From positions 80,115-144,114 of the forward strand of contig NZ_JALDPT010000008.1 of assembly GCF_022695515.1 (NCBI RefSeq): a stretch of 64,000 bases of DNA. The letters run 5' to 3'. The position numbers and the translations under genes were made by a program. Origin of the DNA: Phenylobacterium aquaticum. Its GTDB lineage: Bacteria; Pseudomonadota; Alphaproteobacteria; Caulobacterales; Caulobacteraceae. Below the pieces are notes generated by a model, which was not told where the DNA came from, made no database searches, and worked only from the letters and a program-made list of their open reading frames with translations. Below, piece after piece: positions 29,143 to 38,587 of this stretch; positions within the stretch are counted from its first letter, which is position 1; every line of letters starts with the position of its first letter.

Positions 29143-30150
29143 ATGGCTCAAGAGACCCCCCGCACCACCCGCTGTCTAATCCTCGGCTCCGGCCCGGCCG
29201 GCTACACCGCCGCCGTCTACGCCGCGCGCGCTTTGCTGCAGCCGGTGCTGATCGCCGGCATCCAGCCCGGCGGCCAGCTGACCATCACCACCGACGTCGA
29301 GAACTATCCGGGCTTCGCCGAGGTGATCCAGGGCCCCTGGCTGATGGACCAGATGCGCGCCCAGGCCGAGCACATGGGCGCCGAGCTGATCAATGACATC
29401 GTGATCAAGGCGGACCTGTCGCAGCGCCCGTTCCGCCTGGAGTGCGATAGCGGCGCCGTCTGGCTGGCCGAGACCCTGATCATCGCCACCGGCGCCCAGG
29501 CCAAGTGGCTGGGCCTGCCCTCCGAGCAGAAGTTCCAGGGCTTCGGCGTCTCGGCCTGCGCCACCTGCGACGGCTTCTTCTATCGCGGCAAGGAGGTCGT
29601 GGTGGTCGGCGGCGGCAACACTGCGGTCGAGGAGGCCCTGTTCCTGACCTCCTTCGCGTCGAAGGTGACCATCGTCCACCGCAAGGACGAGTTCCGGGCG
29701 GAGCGCATCCTGCAGGAGCGCGCCTTCCACAATCCGAAGATCGAGATCATCTGGAACCACTCGGTCGACGAGGTGCTGGGCGCCTCCGATCCGATGGGCG
29801 TCACCGGCCTGAAGCTCAAGCACGCCCAGACCGGCGAGGTCCGCGAGATCTCCTGCGACGGCCTGTTCGTCGCCATCGGCCACGCCCCCTCCTCCGAGCT
29901 GTTCAAGGATCAGCTGGAGATGGACCCGGCCGGATATCTGCATGTGACGCCGGGCACGGCGTCCACCGCCATTCCCGGCGTGTTCGCGGCCGGCGACGTC
30001 ACCGACGACGTCTACCGCCAGGCGGTCACCGCCGCCGGCATGGGCTGCATGGCCGCCCTGGAAGCCGTCCGACTGCTGGCCGAGGAGGACCACGCCAAGG
30101 CCCACCACCCGATCAGCCACACCGAGGCGCAGAAGATCGCGACCTGGTGA
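29143..30150 (+). CDS. trxB: Thioredoxin-disulfide reductase
   Basis: This 335-residue flavoprotein has an FAD motif (GSGPAGYTAAVYAAR, about 14-28), the redox-active CATCDG (about 144-149) and an NADPH motif (VVGGGNTAVEEALFL). A second FAD-binding segment, GVFAAGDVTD, lies near 285. It transfers electrons from NADPH to thioredoxin in the cytoplasm. It is slightly longer than the E. coli enzyme but otherwise standard. The murA-like gene follows after 85 bases on the same strand. Confidence 0.97.
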   Translation: MAQETPRTTRCLILGSGPAGYTAAVYAARALLQPVLIAGIQPGGQLTITTDVENYPGFAEVIQGPWLMDQMRAQAEHMGAELINDIVIKADLSQRPFRLECDSGAVWLAETLIIATGAQAKWLGLPSEQKFQGFGVSACATCDGFFYRGKEVVVVGGGNTAVEEALFLTSFASKVTIVHRKDEFRAERILQERAFHNPKIEIIWNHSVDEVLGASDPMGVTGLKLKHAQTGEVREISCDGLFVAIGHAPSSELFKDQLEMDPAGYLHVTPGTASTAIPGVFAAGDVTDDVYRQAVTAAGMGCMAALEAVRLLAEEDHAKAHHPISHTEAQKIATW

Positions 30151-30235
30151 TCGCGCGCCTGCGCGAAGCCGCTTCTGGATTCCCCATTCGCTGGGCTATG
30201 ACGCCTGTCGAACCCCAAGACTGACGAGCGCGGCC

Positions 30236-31534
30236 ATGACCAACCTGATCGTGCGCGGCGGCCGGCCGCTCCGGGGCTCCATCACCCCGTCCGCGAACAA
30301 GAACGCTGTGCTGCCCGTGCTTTGCGCGACCTTGCTCACGGATCAGCCCGTGACCCTGCATCGCGTGCCGGACATAACAGATGTCCGCAAGATCTTGGAT
30401 TTCTTCGGAAATCTTGGGTCGACCGTAGATATGAACTACGATAGCGGGACCCTGCGCATCCGCCACGGCGAGGGCCTGAACCCCAAGGCCGCGCACCTGC
30501 CGCTCGGGATGCGCTCGACCTTGATGCTGATTCCGCCGCTGTTGCACAGGTTCGGCGCCGCCTCGATCGAGGAGGACGCCACCGGCTGCACCCTGGGCGC
30601 CCGCGAAATCGACCCGCATATCGAGGTGTTCCAGACCTTCGGCGCCGAGGTCGTGCGCACCCCGGAGGCCCTCTACATCTCCACGCCCAAGGGCTTTGCC
30701 TCGTCCGACCACTGGCTGGACTATGCATCGGTCACCACCACCGAGAACTTCGCCCTGTGCGCCGCCACGGCCAAGGGCCGCTCGCAGCTGACCAACGCCG
30801 CCTGCGAACCCCACGTCCAGGAATTCTGCGCCTTCCTCAAGCTGATGGGCGCGGACGTCTCCGGCGTCGGCGGCTCGCGGCTGACCGTCGAGGGCGTCGA
30901 CAAGCTGGGCGGCGCCGAGTTCACCTTCGCCGACGACTTCCACGAGGTCGCCACCTTCCTGGCCATGGGCGCGATCACCGGCGGCGAAGTCTCGGTCAAG
31001 AACGGGGCGTCTGATCAGTTCCCCCTGCTCGACCGCACCTTCGCCAAGTTCGGCGTCGAGGTGACCCACAAGGACGGCTGGTCCTCGGCCCGCATCGACG
31101 GGCGGCTGCAGGTCCGTGCGCCCTTCACCACCAACATCCTGACCAAGGTCGAGGCCGCGCCCTGGCCCTATGTCCCCGCCGACCTGCTGCCGATCTTTGT
31201 GGCCCTGGGCGTCCGCGCCGAGGGCTCGGTGATGTTCTGGAACAAGGTCTATGAGGGCGCGCTGGGCTGGACCCAGGAACTCGGCAAGTTCGGCGCCCAC
31301 GCCGTGCTCTGCGACCCGCACCGCCTGATCACCTATGGCGGCAAGCCGCTGATGCCGGCGGCGGTCGAGAGCCCCTACATCATCCGCGTCGCCATCGCGC
31401 TGTTCATGCTGGCCGCCAGCATCGAGGGCCAGTCGACCATCCTCAACGCCGCGCCGATCAAGCGCGCCCACCCCAGGTTCGTCGAGAACCTCAACGCGCT
31501 GGGGGCGGATGTGGAGTGGGTCTACGGAGACTGA
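30236..31534 (+). CDS. UDP-N-acetylglucosamine 1-carboxyvinyltransferase family protein (divergent MurA)
   Basis: This 432-residue EPSP-synthase-fold protein has the opening PSANKNAVLPVL, with the catalytic lysine-asparagine pair of MurA. The catalytic-loop cysteine is present in TGCTLGAREIDPH. Classical MurA reads RPVDLH where this has REIDPH, and several other stretches differ, so it may be a second, specialised paralogue rather than the housekeeping enzyme. The expected reaction is transfer of enolpyruvate to a UDP-sugar in the cytoplasm. The length is normal. A short hairpin follows the stop. Confidence 0.85.
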   Translation: MTNLIVRGGRPLRGSITPSANKNAVLPVLCATLLTDQPVTLHRVPDITDVRKILDFFGNLGSTVDMNYDSGTLRIRHGEGLNPKAAHLPLGMRSTLMLIPPLLHRFGAASIEEDATGCTLGAREIDPHIEVFQTFGAEVVRTPEALYISTPKGFASSDHWLDYASVTTTENFALCAATAKGRSQLTNAACEPHVQEFCAFLKLMGADVSGVGGSRLTVEGVDKLGGAEFTFADDFHEVATFLAMGAITGGEVSVKNGASDQFPLLDRTFAKFGVEVTHKDGWSSARIDGRLQVRAPFTTNILTKVEAAPWPYVPADLLPIFVALGVRAEGSVMFWNKVYEGALGWTQELGKFGAHAVLCDPHRLITYGGKPLMPAAVESPYIIRVAIALFMLAASIEGQSTILNAAPIKRAHPRFVENLNALGADVEWVYGD

Positions 31535-31537
31535 CCT

Positions 31538-31558
31538 AAGGGCGCCATTGCCGCCCTT
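31538..31558 (+). terminator. Short hairpin after the murA-like gene
   Basis: A perfect 7-base stem (AAGGGCG / CGCCCTT) with a 7-base loop starts 4 bases after the stop codon. No T-run follows, so termination is only possible. Confidence 0.4.
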
Positions 31559-31600
31559 CCTATTCCCGGTATGGTCGTGAAAACACCCTGGGAGGGAACC

Positions 31601-33334
31601 ATGCACGACCTGGTCATTCGCGGCGGCCTGGTGGTCGACGGCACCGGCGCAGCGGCCCGCAAGGCCGATGTGGCAGTCGATAACGGCGTCATCAGCCAGG
31701 TCGGGACCATTCTGGAAAAGGGCCGGCGCGAGATCGACGCCACGGGCCTGCTCGTCACCCCCGGCTGGGTCGACATTCACACCCACTACGACGGCCAGGT
31801 GACCTGGGACGCCTATCTCAGCCCCTCCTGCTGGCACGGCGTCACCACGGTGGTCATGGGCAATTGCGGCGTCGGCTTCGCGCCCGCCCGGCCCGACCGC
31901 CACGAGTGGCTGATCGGCATCATGGAGGCCGTCGAGGACATCCCCGGCTCGGCGCTGGCCGAGGGCATGAAGTGGGACTGGGAGACCTTCCCGGAATATC
32001 TCGACAGCCTGGACCGCAAGCCCCGGGTGCTCGATGTCGCCGCCCAGGCGCCGCACAGCGCCATCCGCGCCTATGTCATGGACGAACGCGGCGCGAAGAA
32101 CGAGGCCGCGACGCCGGAAGACATCGCCGAGATGGCCCGCATCACCCGTGAGGCCGTACAGGCCGGGGCGCTGGGCTTCTCCACCTCGCGCACCGCGCTC
32201 CACCGCACCAAGGACGGCGAGGTCATCCCCGGCACCTTCGCCGGCGCCGACGAGATGATCGGCATCGGGCGGGCGCTGGGCGAGGCTGGTCACGGCGTCT
32301 TCGAGCTGGCCTCGGACATGACCATCCCCGAGGACGAGTTCGCCTGGATGGCCGAGTTCGCCAAGGAGACCAAACTGCCGGTGACCTTCAGCCTGCTGCA
32401 GTCGCCGTTCCAGCCGGAGAAGTGGCGCGACATGCTGGCGCTCACCGCCAAGGCCCAGGCCGAGGGCGCCAACATCACCGCCGGCATCGCCTGCCGCCCT
32501 ACCGGCATGGTGCTGGGCTGGCAGTCCACCGTGCATCCGTTCGTCGTCAAGACCGCCTACCGCGCCATCGCCCGACTGCCCTTCGCCGAGCGCCTTGAGC
32601 GCCTGAAGGATCCGGCGGTGCGCGAGGCGATCATCTCGGAGATCACGCCCCAGGCCGCGGCCATGGGCGCCCTGCTGCAGGACTTCAACAACATGTTCCG
32701 CCTGGAGCGGGACGGTCAGCTGGAATACGAGCCCCGCCTGGAGGACTCCGTCGCCGCCGAGGCCGCCCGCAAGGGCCTGACGCCGGAGGCGGTGGTCTAT
32801 GACATGCTCATGGAGAACGACGGCCGCGGCTACATCTATCTGCCGCTGCTGAACTACGCCCAGCACAACTTCGACCACATCGTCGAGATGATGCACGATC
32901 CCAACACCGTGCTCAGCCTGTCGGACGGCGGCGCCCATTGCGGCGTGATCTGCGACGCCAGCTTCCCGACCTACATGCTGACCTACTGGGTCCGCGACCG
33001 GTCGCGGGGCGAACGCATGCCGCTGGAGAAGGTGGTCTCCATGCAGACCCGCGAGACCGCCCGCCTCTATGGCCTGAACGATCGCGGCGTCATCGCGCCC
33101 GGCATGAAGGCCGACCTGAACGTCATCGACTTCGACGCCCTGTCGATCCGGGCGCCGGAGATGGTGTTCGACCTGCCCGCCGATGGCCGCCGCCTGATCC
33201 AGAAGGCCGACGGCTATCGCGCCACCATCGTCTCCGGCGTGGTGACCTTCGAGAACGGCGAGGCGACGGGCGACCTGCCCGGCAAGCTGATCCGCGGGCC
33301 CCAGGCGGCCCCGGCCCTGCTCGCCGCGGAATAA
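31601..33334 (+). CDS. N-acyl-D-amino-acid deacylase-type amidohydrolase
   Basis: This 577-residue metal-dependent amidohydrolase has an N-terminal beta-sandwich strand, MHDLVIRGGLVVDGTG, then DIHTHYDGQVTWD, the first metal-binding motif. The GVTTVVMGNCGVGFAPARP motif is typical of D-aminoacylase/dihydroorotase relatives, and the C-terminal GVIAPGMKADLNVIDFD is the usual barrel-closing segment. It likely hydrolyses N-acyl-D-amino acids or a related cyclic amide. GGAGGGAACC precedes the ATG at 31601 and decides the start over a codon 30 bases upstream. Confidence 0.88.
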   Translation: MHDLVIRGGLVVDGTGAAARKADVAVDNGVISQVGTILEKGRREIDATGLLVTPGWVDIHTHYDGQVTWDAYLSPSCWHGVTTVVMGNCGVGFAPARPDRHEWLIGIMEAVEDIPGSALAEGMKWDWETFPEYLDSLDRKPRVLDVAAQAPHSAIRAYVMDERGAKNEAATPEDIAEMARITREAVQAGALGFSTSRTALHRTKDGEVIPGTFAGADEMIGIGRALGEAGHGVFELASDMTIPEDEFAWMAEFAKETKLPVTFSLLQSPFQPEKWRDMLALTAKAQAEGANITAGIACRPTGMVLGWQSTVHPFVVKTAYRAIARLPFAERLERLKDPAVREAIISEITPQAAAMGALLQDFNNMFRLERDGQLEYEPRLEDSVAAEAARKGLTPEAVVYDMLMENDGRGYIYLPLLNYAQHNFDHIVEMMHDPNTVLSLSDGGAHCGVICDASFPTYMLTYWVRDRSRGERMPLEKVVSMQTRETARLYGLNDRGVIAPGMKADLNVIDFDALSIRAPEMVFDLPADGRRLIQKADGYRATIVSGVVTFENGEATGDLPGKLIRGPQAAPALLAAE

Positions 33335-33376
33335 GTCCGCAAGCGCGATCAAGTCGCTCCGGTCTAGGCTAGCGCC

Positions 33377-34204
33377 ATGAACCGGAGCGCCACCACCGAC
33401 AGCTATGTCCGCCGCCTGCAGCGGGTGGCGGAACATGTCTGGGCGCATCTGGACGACCCGCTGGACCTCGCCGAACTGGCCGAGATCGCCTGCTTCTCGC
33501 CGTTCCATTTTCACCGGATCTATCGCGCCGCCATGGGCGAGACCGTGGCCGAGACCCGTTCACGCCTGAGGCTTCAGCGGGCCTCCATGTCCCTCACCCG
33601 CGACGCCAAGCCCATAGCCACCGTCGCCCGCGACGCCGGCTATGGCTCGACGCCCGCCTTCACCCGCGCCTTCCGCGCCGCCTATGGCCAGACGCCCGCG
33701 GCCTTCCGCGCCAGCCGACGCCTGGCCGGCACAGGAGACCCTGCCATGTCCGTTGAGATCCAAGACCGTCCGTCGCTGCGCATCGCCGCGGTCACCCATG
33801 TCGGCCCCCCGAACCAGGTCGGACGAGCCTTCGATCGGCTGATGGCCTGGGCCGGCCCCAAGGGCCTGGCCGTTCCGCCCGCCCATGGCGTCGCGGTCTA
33901 TCTGAGCGACATGTCGACGACCCCGCCCGATCAGCAGCAGGCCCTGGCCGGATTGACCGTCGGCCCCGAGGTCGAGGCCGACGGCATGGTCGAGATTCAC
34001 GAGGTCGCTGCCGGGCGTTACGCCGTCCTGCTCTACAAGGGCCCGTACGCTCAGATCGGCCGCGCCTATGATGAGCTGTTCGCCTGGCTGCCCAGCAGCG
34101 GCGAGGAGCCTGCCCACGCCCCTTGCATCGAGGTCAATCTCAACGACCCCCGGCGCACCGCGCCCGAGGACCTGCTGACGGAAATCTGCCTTCCCCTGAA
34201 GTGA
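33377..34204 (+). CDS. AraC-family regulator with GyrI-like effector domain
   Basis: This 275-residue protein has an N-terminal AraC-type double helix-turn-helix (about 5-110). Its first recognition region is LAELAEIACFSPFHFHRIYR; the second reads IATVARDAGYGSTPAFTRAF. The C-terminal GyrI-like/SOUL-type ligand domain (about 125-275, MSVEIQDRPSLRIAAVTHVG, VLLYKGPYAQIGRAYDEL) follows. Such proteins (Rob/SoxS-like with AraC_binding-2 domains) sense small hydrophobic molecules. The target is unknown; the gene may control its downstream acetyltransferase neighbour. Confidence 0.92.
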   Translation: MNRSATTDSYVRRLQRVAEHVWAHLDDPLDLAELAEIACFSPFHFHRIYRAAMGETVAETRSRLRLQRASMSLTRDAKPIATVARDAGYGSTPAFTRAFRAAYGQTPAAFRASRRLAGTGDPAMSVEIQDRPSLRIAAVTHVGPPNQVGRAFDRLMAWAGPKGLAVPPAHGVAVYLSDMSTTPPDQQQALAGLTVGPEVEADGMVEIHEVAAGRYAVLLYKGPYAQIGRAYDELFAWLPSSGEEPAHAPCIEVNLNDPRRTAPEDLLTEICLPLK

Positions 34205-34224
34205 GAGCGGCCTAAGCTGGACGG

Positions 34225-34710
34225 ATGATCCGCATTGTCCGTCCGGCCGACCACGCCGTCATCGCCGCTGTCACCGACGCCGCCTTTGGCGGACCGGCCG
34301 AGAGCCTGATCCTCAAGCGCCTGCGCGAGGACGGCGACATGCTGTTCGAATTGGTCGAACTCGAGGACGACGAGATCACCGGCCATATCGCCTTCAGCCG
34401 CCTGTGGGCCGACAGCGTCCAGCTGTTCGCCGCCCTGGCGCCGCTCTCCATCCGCCCGGACCGCCAGAACCAGGGCGGCGGCGGTCGGCTGACCCGCGCC
34501 GGTCTCGACCTCGCCAAGGAGTTCGGCGCCCATGCGGTGATGGTGCTGGGCCATCCGGACTACTATCCCCGCTTCGGCTTCAGCCGCGAGGCGGCGGCCC
34601 GGGTCTCCTCGCCCTATTCGAAGAGCCCGGCCTTCATGGCGCTGGCGCTTGAGCCCGGCGCCCTGGACCAGCCCCTGACCATCGCCTACCCGGACGCCTT
34701 CAAGGATTAG
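34225..34710 (+). CDS. GNAT-family N-acetyltransferase (YhbS-like)
   Basis: This 161-residue protein has FSRLWADSVQLFAALAPLSIRP followed by DRQNQGGGGRLTRAGLDLAKEFG, the acetyl-CoA loop, and MVLGHPDYYPRFGFSREAA, a signature of YhbS-type GNATs. The acceptor is unknown. It lies 20 bases after the AraC/GyrI regulator in the same direction, so the two may form an operon. Its end overlaps the convergent SleB hydrolase gene by 11 bases. Confidence 0.9.
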   Translation: MIRIVRPADHAVIAAVTDAAFGGPAESLILKRLREDGDMLFELVELEDDEITGHIAFSRLWADSVQLFAALAPLSIRPDRQNQGGGGRLTRAGLDLAKEFGAHAVMVLGHPDYYPRFGFSREAAARVSSPYSKSPAFMALALEPGALDQPLTIAYPDAFKD

Positions 34711-35875
34711 GCTGCGGCGGCGGTGGCACGGTCAGGACCGGCGCGGCCTCGGCCTTTTCCATCGCCTCCAGCTTGGCGTTGATCGCCTGGATCTCCTCCG
34801 GCGTCGGCTTGCGGCGCTGGGCGTAGAGCGCGCCCGGCAAACGCGGGCGATCCACGCCGGGCGCCGCCAGCGCCGTCGGATCGGCCACCTGGTAGGTGCG
34901 CGCCTCGCCGCCCACGGTCAGGGTCACGCTGTGGCTGGCCGGCGCGGCCGGAATCTCCTGGGGGAACATGCCCTGGGTGCGGGCGTCGAAGCCGCTGAGG
35001 ATCTCAGGCGAGATGTCCGCCTCCCCGCCCCGATAGCGGCCGGTGAAGGCCGGCGGCTCGCCCCAGGGCCCGGTCCAGCGATAGAAGATGTGCGCCCCGA
35101 TCTGCTTCATCTTGACCAGGGTCGGGGCCCAATAGGGCGCGACATAGACGGCGTGATAGTGGGTCGCCGAGCCGACCTCCTTGACCACGAAGCCACTGAG
35201 CGCCTGGCGGGCGATCGCCTGGGCGCGGGTCCAGAGGGTGGGTTCCGGCGGGCGGCCCAGAGACCCGTCGCAGGTGAAGGTGAACTGGCAGCCGGTGCGG
35301 TTGGCGGCCCCCTGATAGACCACGCCGCAGACCGACTTCGGATAGGCCGGATGGCGCAGGCGGTTCAGCACCACCTGGGCCACCGCCTCCTGCCCCAGCT
35401 CGGACTCCCGCGCGCTCTCGTAATAGACCGCCTGGGCCAGACAGGTGACGGCGCGGCCGCTGTCGGCGGAATCGGAGTCCAGCACGAAGGGTTTCATCGG
35501 GCGGATGGGCAGGCGTGAGAAGGGCCGGAGCGCATTGATCTCCAGGGCCGCATCGTCCGTCGCGGTCCCGAAGCCGAGGTCCGGCGGATGGGCCAGATCC
35601 AGCACCTCCCAGCCGAGCGGCCGGTCCCAGTAGTCGGTGTGTCGGACGGGGTCATGTCGGCGCGCCAGGGCCAGCATGGCGGGATCCATGTCGGCGGTCA
35701 GCCGCTTCAGCCCCTGCTCCGAAAAGGTCTCGGCCACGGTGACGACCCCGGCGGCGCGGCCCGAACCCGAGGGCAGATAGGCGCTGGCGCAGGCGGCTAC
35801 GACCGCGCCCGCCAGCAGCACGGCGAGGCCTCGAAGAGCGGCGGACCAGGTCGGAAGGGTTCGGAGCGGACTCAA
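34700..35875 (-). CDS. SleB-type cell wall hydrolase
   Basis: This protein is about 391 residues. A hydrophobic N-terminal anchor (about 10-35, with AACAS as a possible lipobox) precedes a hydrolase_2/SleB domain (about 150-280). The domain is marked by CLAQAVYYESARE, QEAVAQVVLNRLRHP, SVCGVVYQGA and CQFTFTCDGS. SleB domains are lytic transglycosylase-like enzymes acting on peptidoglycan. No ATG suits this gene; TTG at 35875 is used because it begins just before the anchor, and the longer frame would run into the divergent kinase. A paralogue of the same layout is at 48775-49895. Confidence 0.83.
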   Translation of the reverse strand: MSPLRTLPTWSAALRGLAVLLAGAVVAACASAYLPSGSGRAAGVVTVAETFSEQGLKRLTADMDPAMLALARRHDPVRHTDYWDRPLGWEVLDLAHPPDLGFGTATDDAALEINALRPFSRLPIRPMKPFVLDSDSADSGRAVTCLAQAVYYESARESELGQEAVAQVVLNRLRHPAYPKSVCGVVYQGAANRTGCQFTFTCDGSLGRPPEPTLWTRAQAIARQALSGFVVKEVGSATHYHAVYVAPYWAPTLVKMKQIGAHIFYRWTGPWGEPPAFTGRYRGGEADISPEILSGFDARTQGMFPQEIPAAPASHSVTLTVGGEARTYQVADPTALAAPGVDRPRLPGALYAQRRKPTPEEIQAINAKLEAMEKAEAAPVLTVPPPPQPNP

Positions 35876-36068
35876 GACGCTGAAGGGATCCTTTGTCGCA
35901 ACTGGCCAGGGACTTGGCGCCCGGATGCGACCGGAAGATGGCGCGCGTGAGGGAACATACTGAACCCTGGAGGCGTTCCGATATCCGCTGTTGCGCCTCG
36001 CGGCCAGCGGTCTATTTCTGCAGGGGTCGCGGGCGTGATCCCGCGCGAACGGGGAGCGCAAGACGGCG

Positions 36069-38422
36069 GTGGAGTGGCCCCTCAGGTTTATCTCCCGACG
36101 TTCGCCGCCCTTCCTGCAAGGCCTGGCCGTCACCGTGGCCGCCCTGGCGGGCGCCATCGCCATCCGCGGGCTGATCCTGGGCTGGCCGAACGCGGCCGGC
36201 CTCTCGGCCACCTATTTCCCGGCCTATATCCTGGCGACCCTCTATGGCGGGTCGCGCTGGGGCTGGACCGCCCTGGTGAGCTCCATTGTCCTGGGCGCCC
36301 TGACCCCCAGCGTCTTCCCCAACGGGATCTCGACCAGCGCGGTGATGGTGATGTTCGCCCTGTCCGGCGTGCTGACCGTCATGGTGGCCTCGGCCCTGCG
36401 CGACACCCTGCTGCGCTATGAGGAGGCCCGGCGCACCCAACAGGCCACCCAGAGGGCCCTCGACGAGAGCGAGGCCCGGCTGCGCATGGCTCAGGAGGTC
36501 GGCGGGGTCGGCCTGTGGGACTGGGACCTCCAGAACGACCACGCCGTCTGGTCGGTCACCACCTATCGCAACCTGGGTCTGGACGAGTCCGCGACCCGAG
36601 CGCCGAGGCCATCCTCGAGACCGCTCACCCGGAGGACCACGACCATGTCCGGGAGGTCCTGGGCGGAATCCGCCGGGGCCATGTGGAGAACCTGGAGCAC
36701 CGGGTGGTGCGCGAGGACGGCTCGGTGCGCTGGCTGCTGTCGCGCGGCGACGTGCTGCGCGGGCCGGACGGCCGCCCGAACCGCGCCCTGGGCGTCAATA
36801 TCGACATCACCGAACGGCGCCAGGCCTTCGATCAGATTCAGGAAAGCGAGGCCCGCTTCAGGACCCTTGCGGACAGCGCCCCCATCCTGATGTGGGTCTC
36901 GAAGTCCGACGGCCGCCGGGAGTTCGTCAACCAGACCTATGTCGACTTCCTGGGCGCCCCCTATGACGAGGCGATCAATTTCGACTGGCGCGAGCGGCTC
37001 GATCCGGAGGATCTGCCGCGGATCCTGAAGGAGCAGGTGGCGGGCGAGTCCTCGCGCCAGCTGTTCACCCTGGAGGCGCGCTACCGGCGGGCTGACGGGG
37101 CCTGGCGCTGGATCCGGTCCATCTCCCAGCCGAGGCGCGGGCCGGAGGGTCACTTCGAGGGGTTCATCGGGATCGGCTTCGATGTGACCGACGCCAAGCG
37201 GGCCGAAGCCGACCTGAAGCAGATCAACGAATTGCTCGCCACCCGCGTCCGCGAGGCCATGGCCGAGCGCGACGAGGCCGAGGCCGCCCTGCGCCACGCC
37301 CAGCGGATGGAGGCGGTGGGCCAGCTCACCGGCGGCGTCGCCCACGACTTCAACAACCTGCTGACCGTGATCATCGGCGCGCTCGATCTCATGCAACGCA
37401 ATCCGGGGGACGAGGTGCGGCGAGGCCGGATGGTGGAGGCGGCCCTGGGCGCCGCCCGCCGCGGAGAACGCCTGACCCAGCAGCTGCTGGCCTTCTCCCG
37501 CCGCCAGGCCCTGCGGCCGGAGCCGATCGAGATCGACGCGGCGGTGCGCGAGGCCGAACCCCTGCTGCGGCGGGCGGTCGGCGAAGCGGTCAGCCTCAAT
37601 TTCACGCTCAGCGGCGGCGCCGCCGTGGCGATGATCGATTCCAGCCAGTTCCACGCCGCCCTGATGAACCTGGTGGTCAACGCCCGCGACGCCGTGAGCC
37701 AGGGGGGCATGATCCGGGTGGAGACCGCCGTCTGCGACCTCGTCGAGGGCGAGGCGCCGGAGACACCGCCGGGCGCCTATGTCCGGCTGAGCGTTCACGA
37801 CACGGGCGTGGGCATGGACGCCGAGACCCTGTCGCGGGTGTTCGAACCCTTCTTCACCACCAAGGAGGTCGGCAAGGGCACGGGGCTCGGCCTGTCCCAG
37901 GTCTATGGCTTCGCGCGCCAGAGCGGCGGCGGGGTGGCCATCGAGTCCGCGCCGGGCCAGGGCGCCTCGGTGCGCCTCTATCTGCCGCGGTCAACGGCCC
38001 TGGCCCCTGAACTGGCCGCCGACGAGGCGCCGTCGGCGCGGGGACGGGCCCTGAACGTGCTGCTGGTCGAGGACGACCCCGACGTGGCCGAGATGCTGGT
38101 CGCCATGCTGTCGGACCTGGGCCACGCCGTCACCCACGCCGCCGACCCCGAGATCGCCCTGCGCCACATCGAGGGCGGGGACGCCATCGACCTCATGCTG
38201 ACCGACCTGATCATGCCCGGCGGCCTGACGGGGGTGGACCTGGCCCACAGGGCGCTGGCCCTGCGCCCCGCCCTGCCCGTCCTGCTCGCCTCGGGCTATA
38301 CGGGAGACGCCCTGGCGGCGGCGGACGGCGCGCCCTGGCCCCTGCTCCGCAAGCCCTTCTCCGGAGACGCCCTGGCCGAGGCCATCGCCGGCGTCCTGGA
38401 GCAGGAGGCGAAGCCCGCCTAG
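36069..38422 (+). pseudogene. Hybrid sensor histidine kinase interrupted by a -1 frameshift
   Basis: The first part (from GTG 36069) encodes about four transmembrane helices and a PAS start (RMAQEVGGVGLWDWDLQ). At about 36593 the frame shifts; restoring one G (TCC GCG GAC CCG) continues into PSAEAILETAHPEDHDH. The second frame then has a rest of PAS, a second PAS/PAC (FRTLADSAPILMW), and a HisKA with the phospho-acceptor in GGVAHDFNNLL. An HATPase (NLVVNARDA, FEPFFTTKEVGKGTGLGLS) and a C-terminal receiver domain (LLVEDDPDVAEML, MLTDLIMPGG) complete it. Total length would be about 784 residues. All domains look intact, so one lost base is the only defect. The signal is unknown. Confidence 0.85.
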
Positions 38423-38486
38423 AAAAACTGTCATCGACCGCACTTGGCGCCGACCGGCCAGGGGTCTATATGTCTTAAATCGGTTT

Positions 38487-38575
38487 TGCTCCAATTGAGC
38501 ATATCCGACGCGCCGACGGGATCGAAAAGCATTCCGCGGCGTTTTTGAGATCGGTGAAATGCTCATAGTGAGCAT
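38487..38575 (+). promoter_or_regulatory. Two palindromic operators upstream of nadA
   Basis: The 165-base leader of nadA holds two palindromes with the same half-site: TGCTC-CAATT-GAGCA at 38487-38501 and ATGCTCA-TAG-TGAGCAT at 38559-38575, the second ending 12 bases before the GTG start. Size and symmetry suit a dimeric repressor of the NAD operon. The TetR-type gene within the operon is one candidate, and a NadQ-type regulator elsewhere another. Confidence 0.7.
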
Positions 38576-38587
38576 AAGGAGGCGCCG

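Noticed and set aside
30113..33514. 1133-residue minus-strand frame across trxB, murA-like and amidohydrolase genes
   Set aside because: It spans three recognised genes antisense and has no domain pattern.
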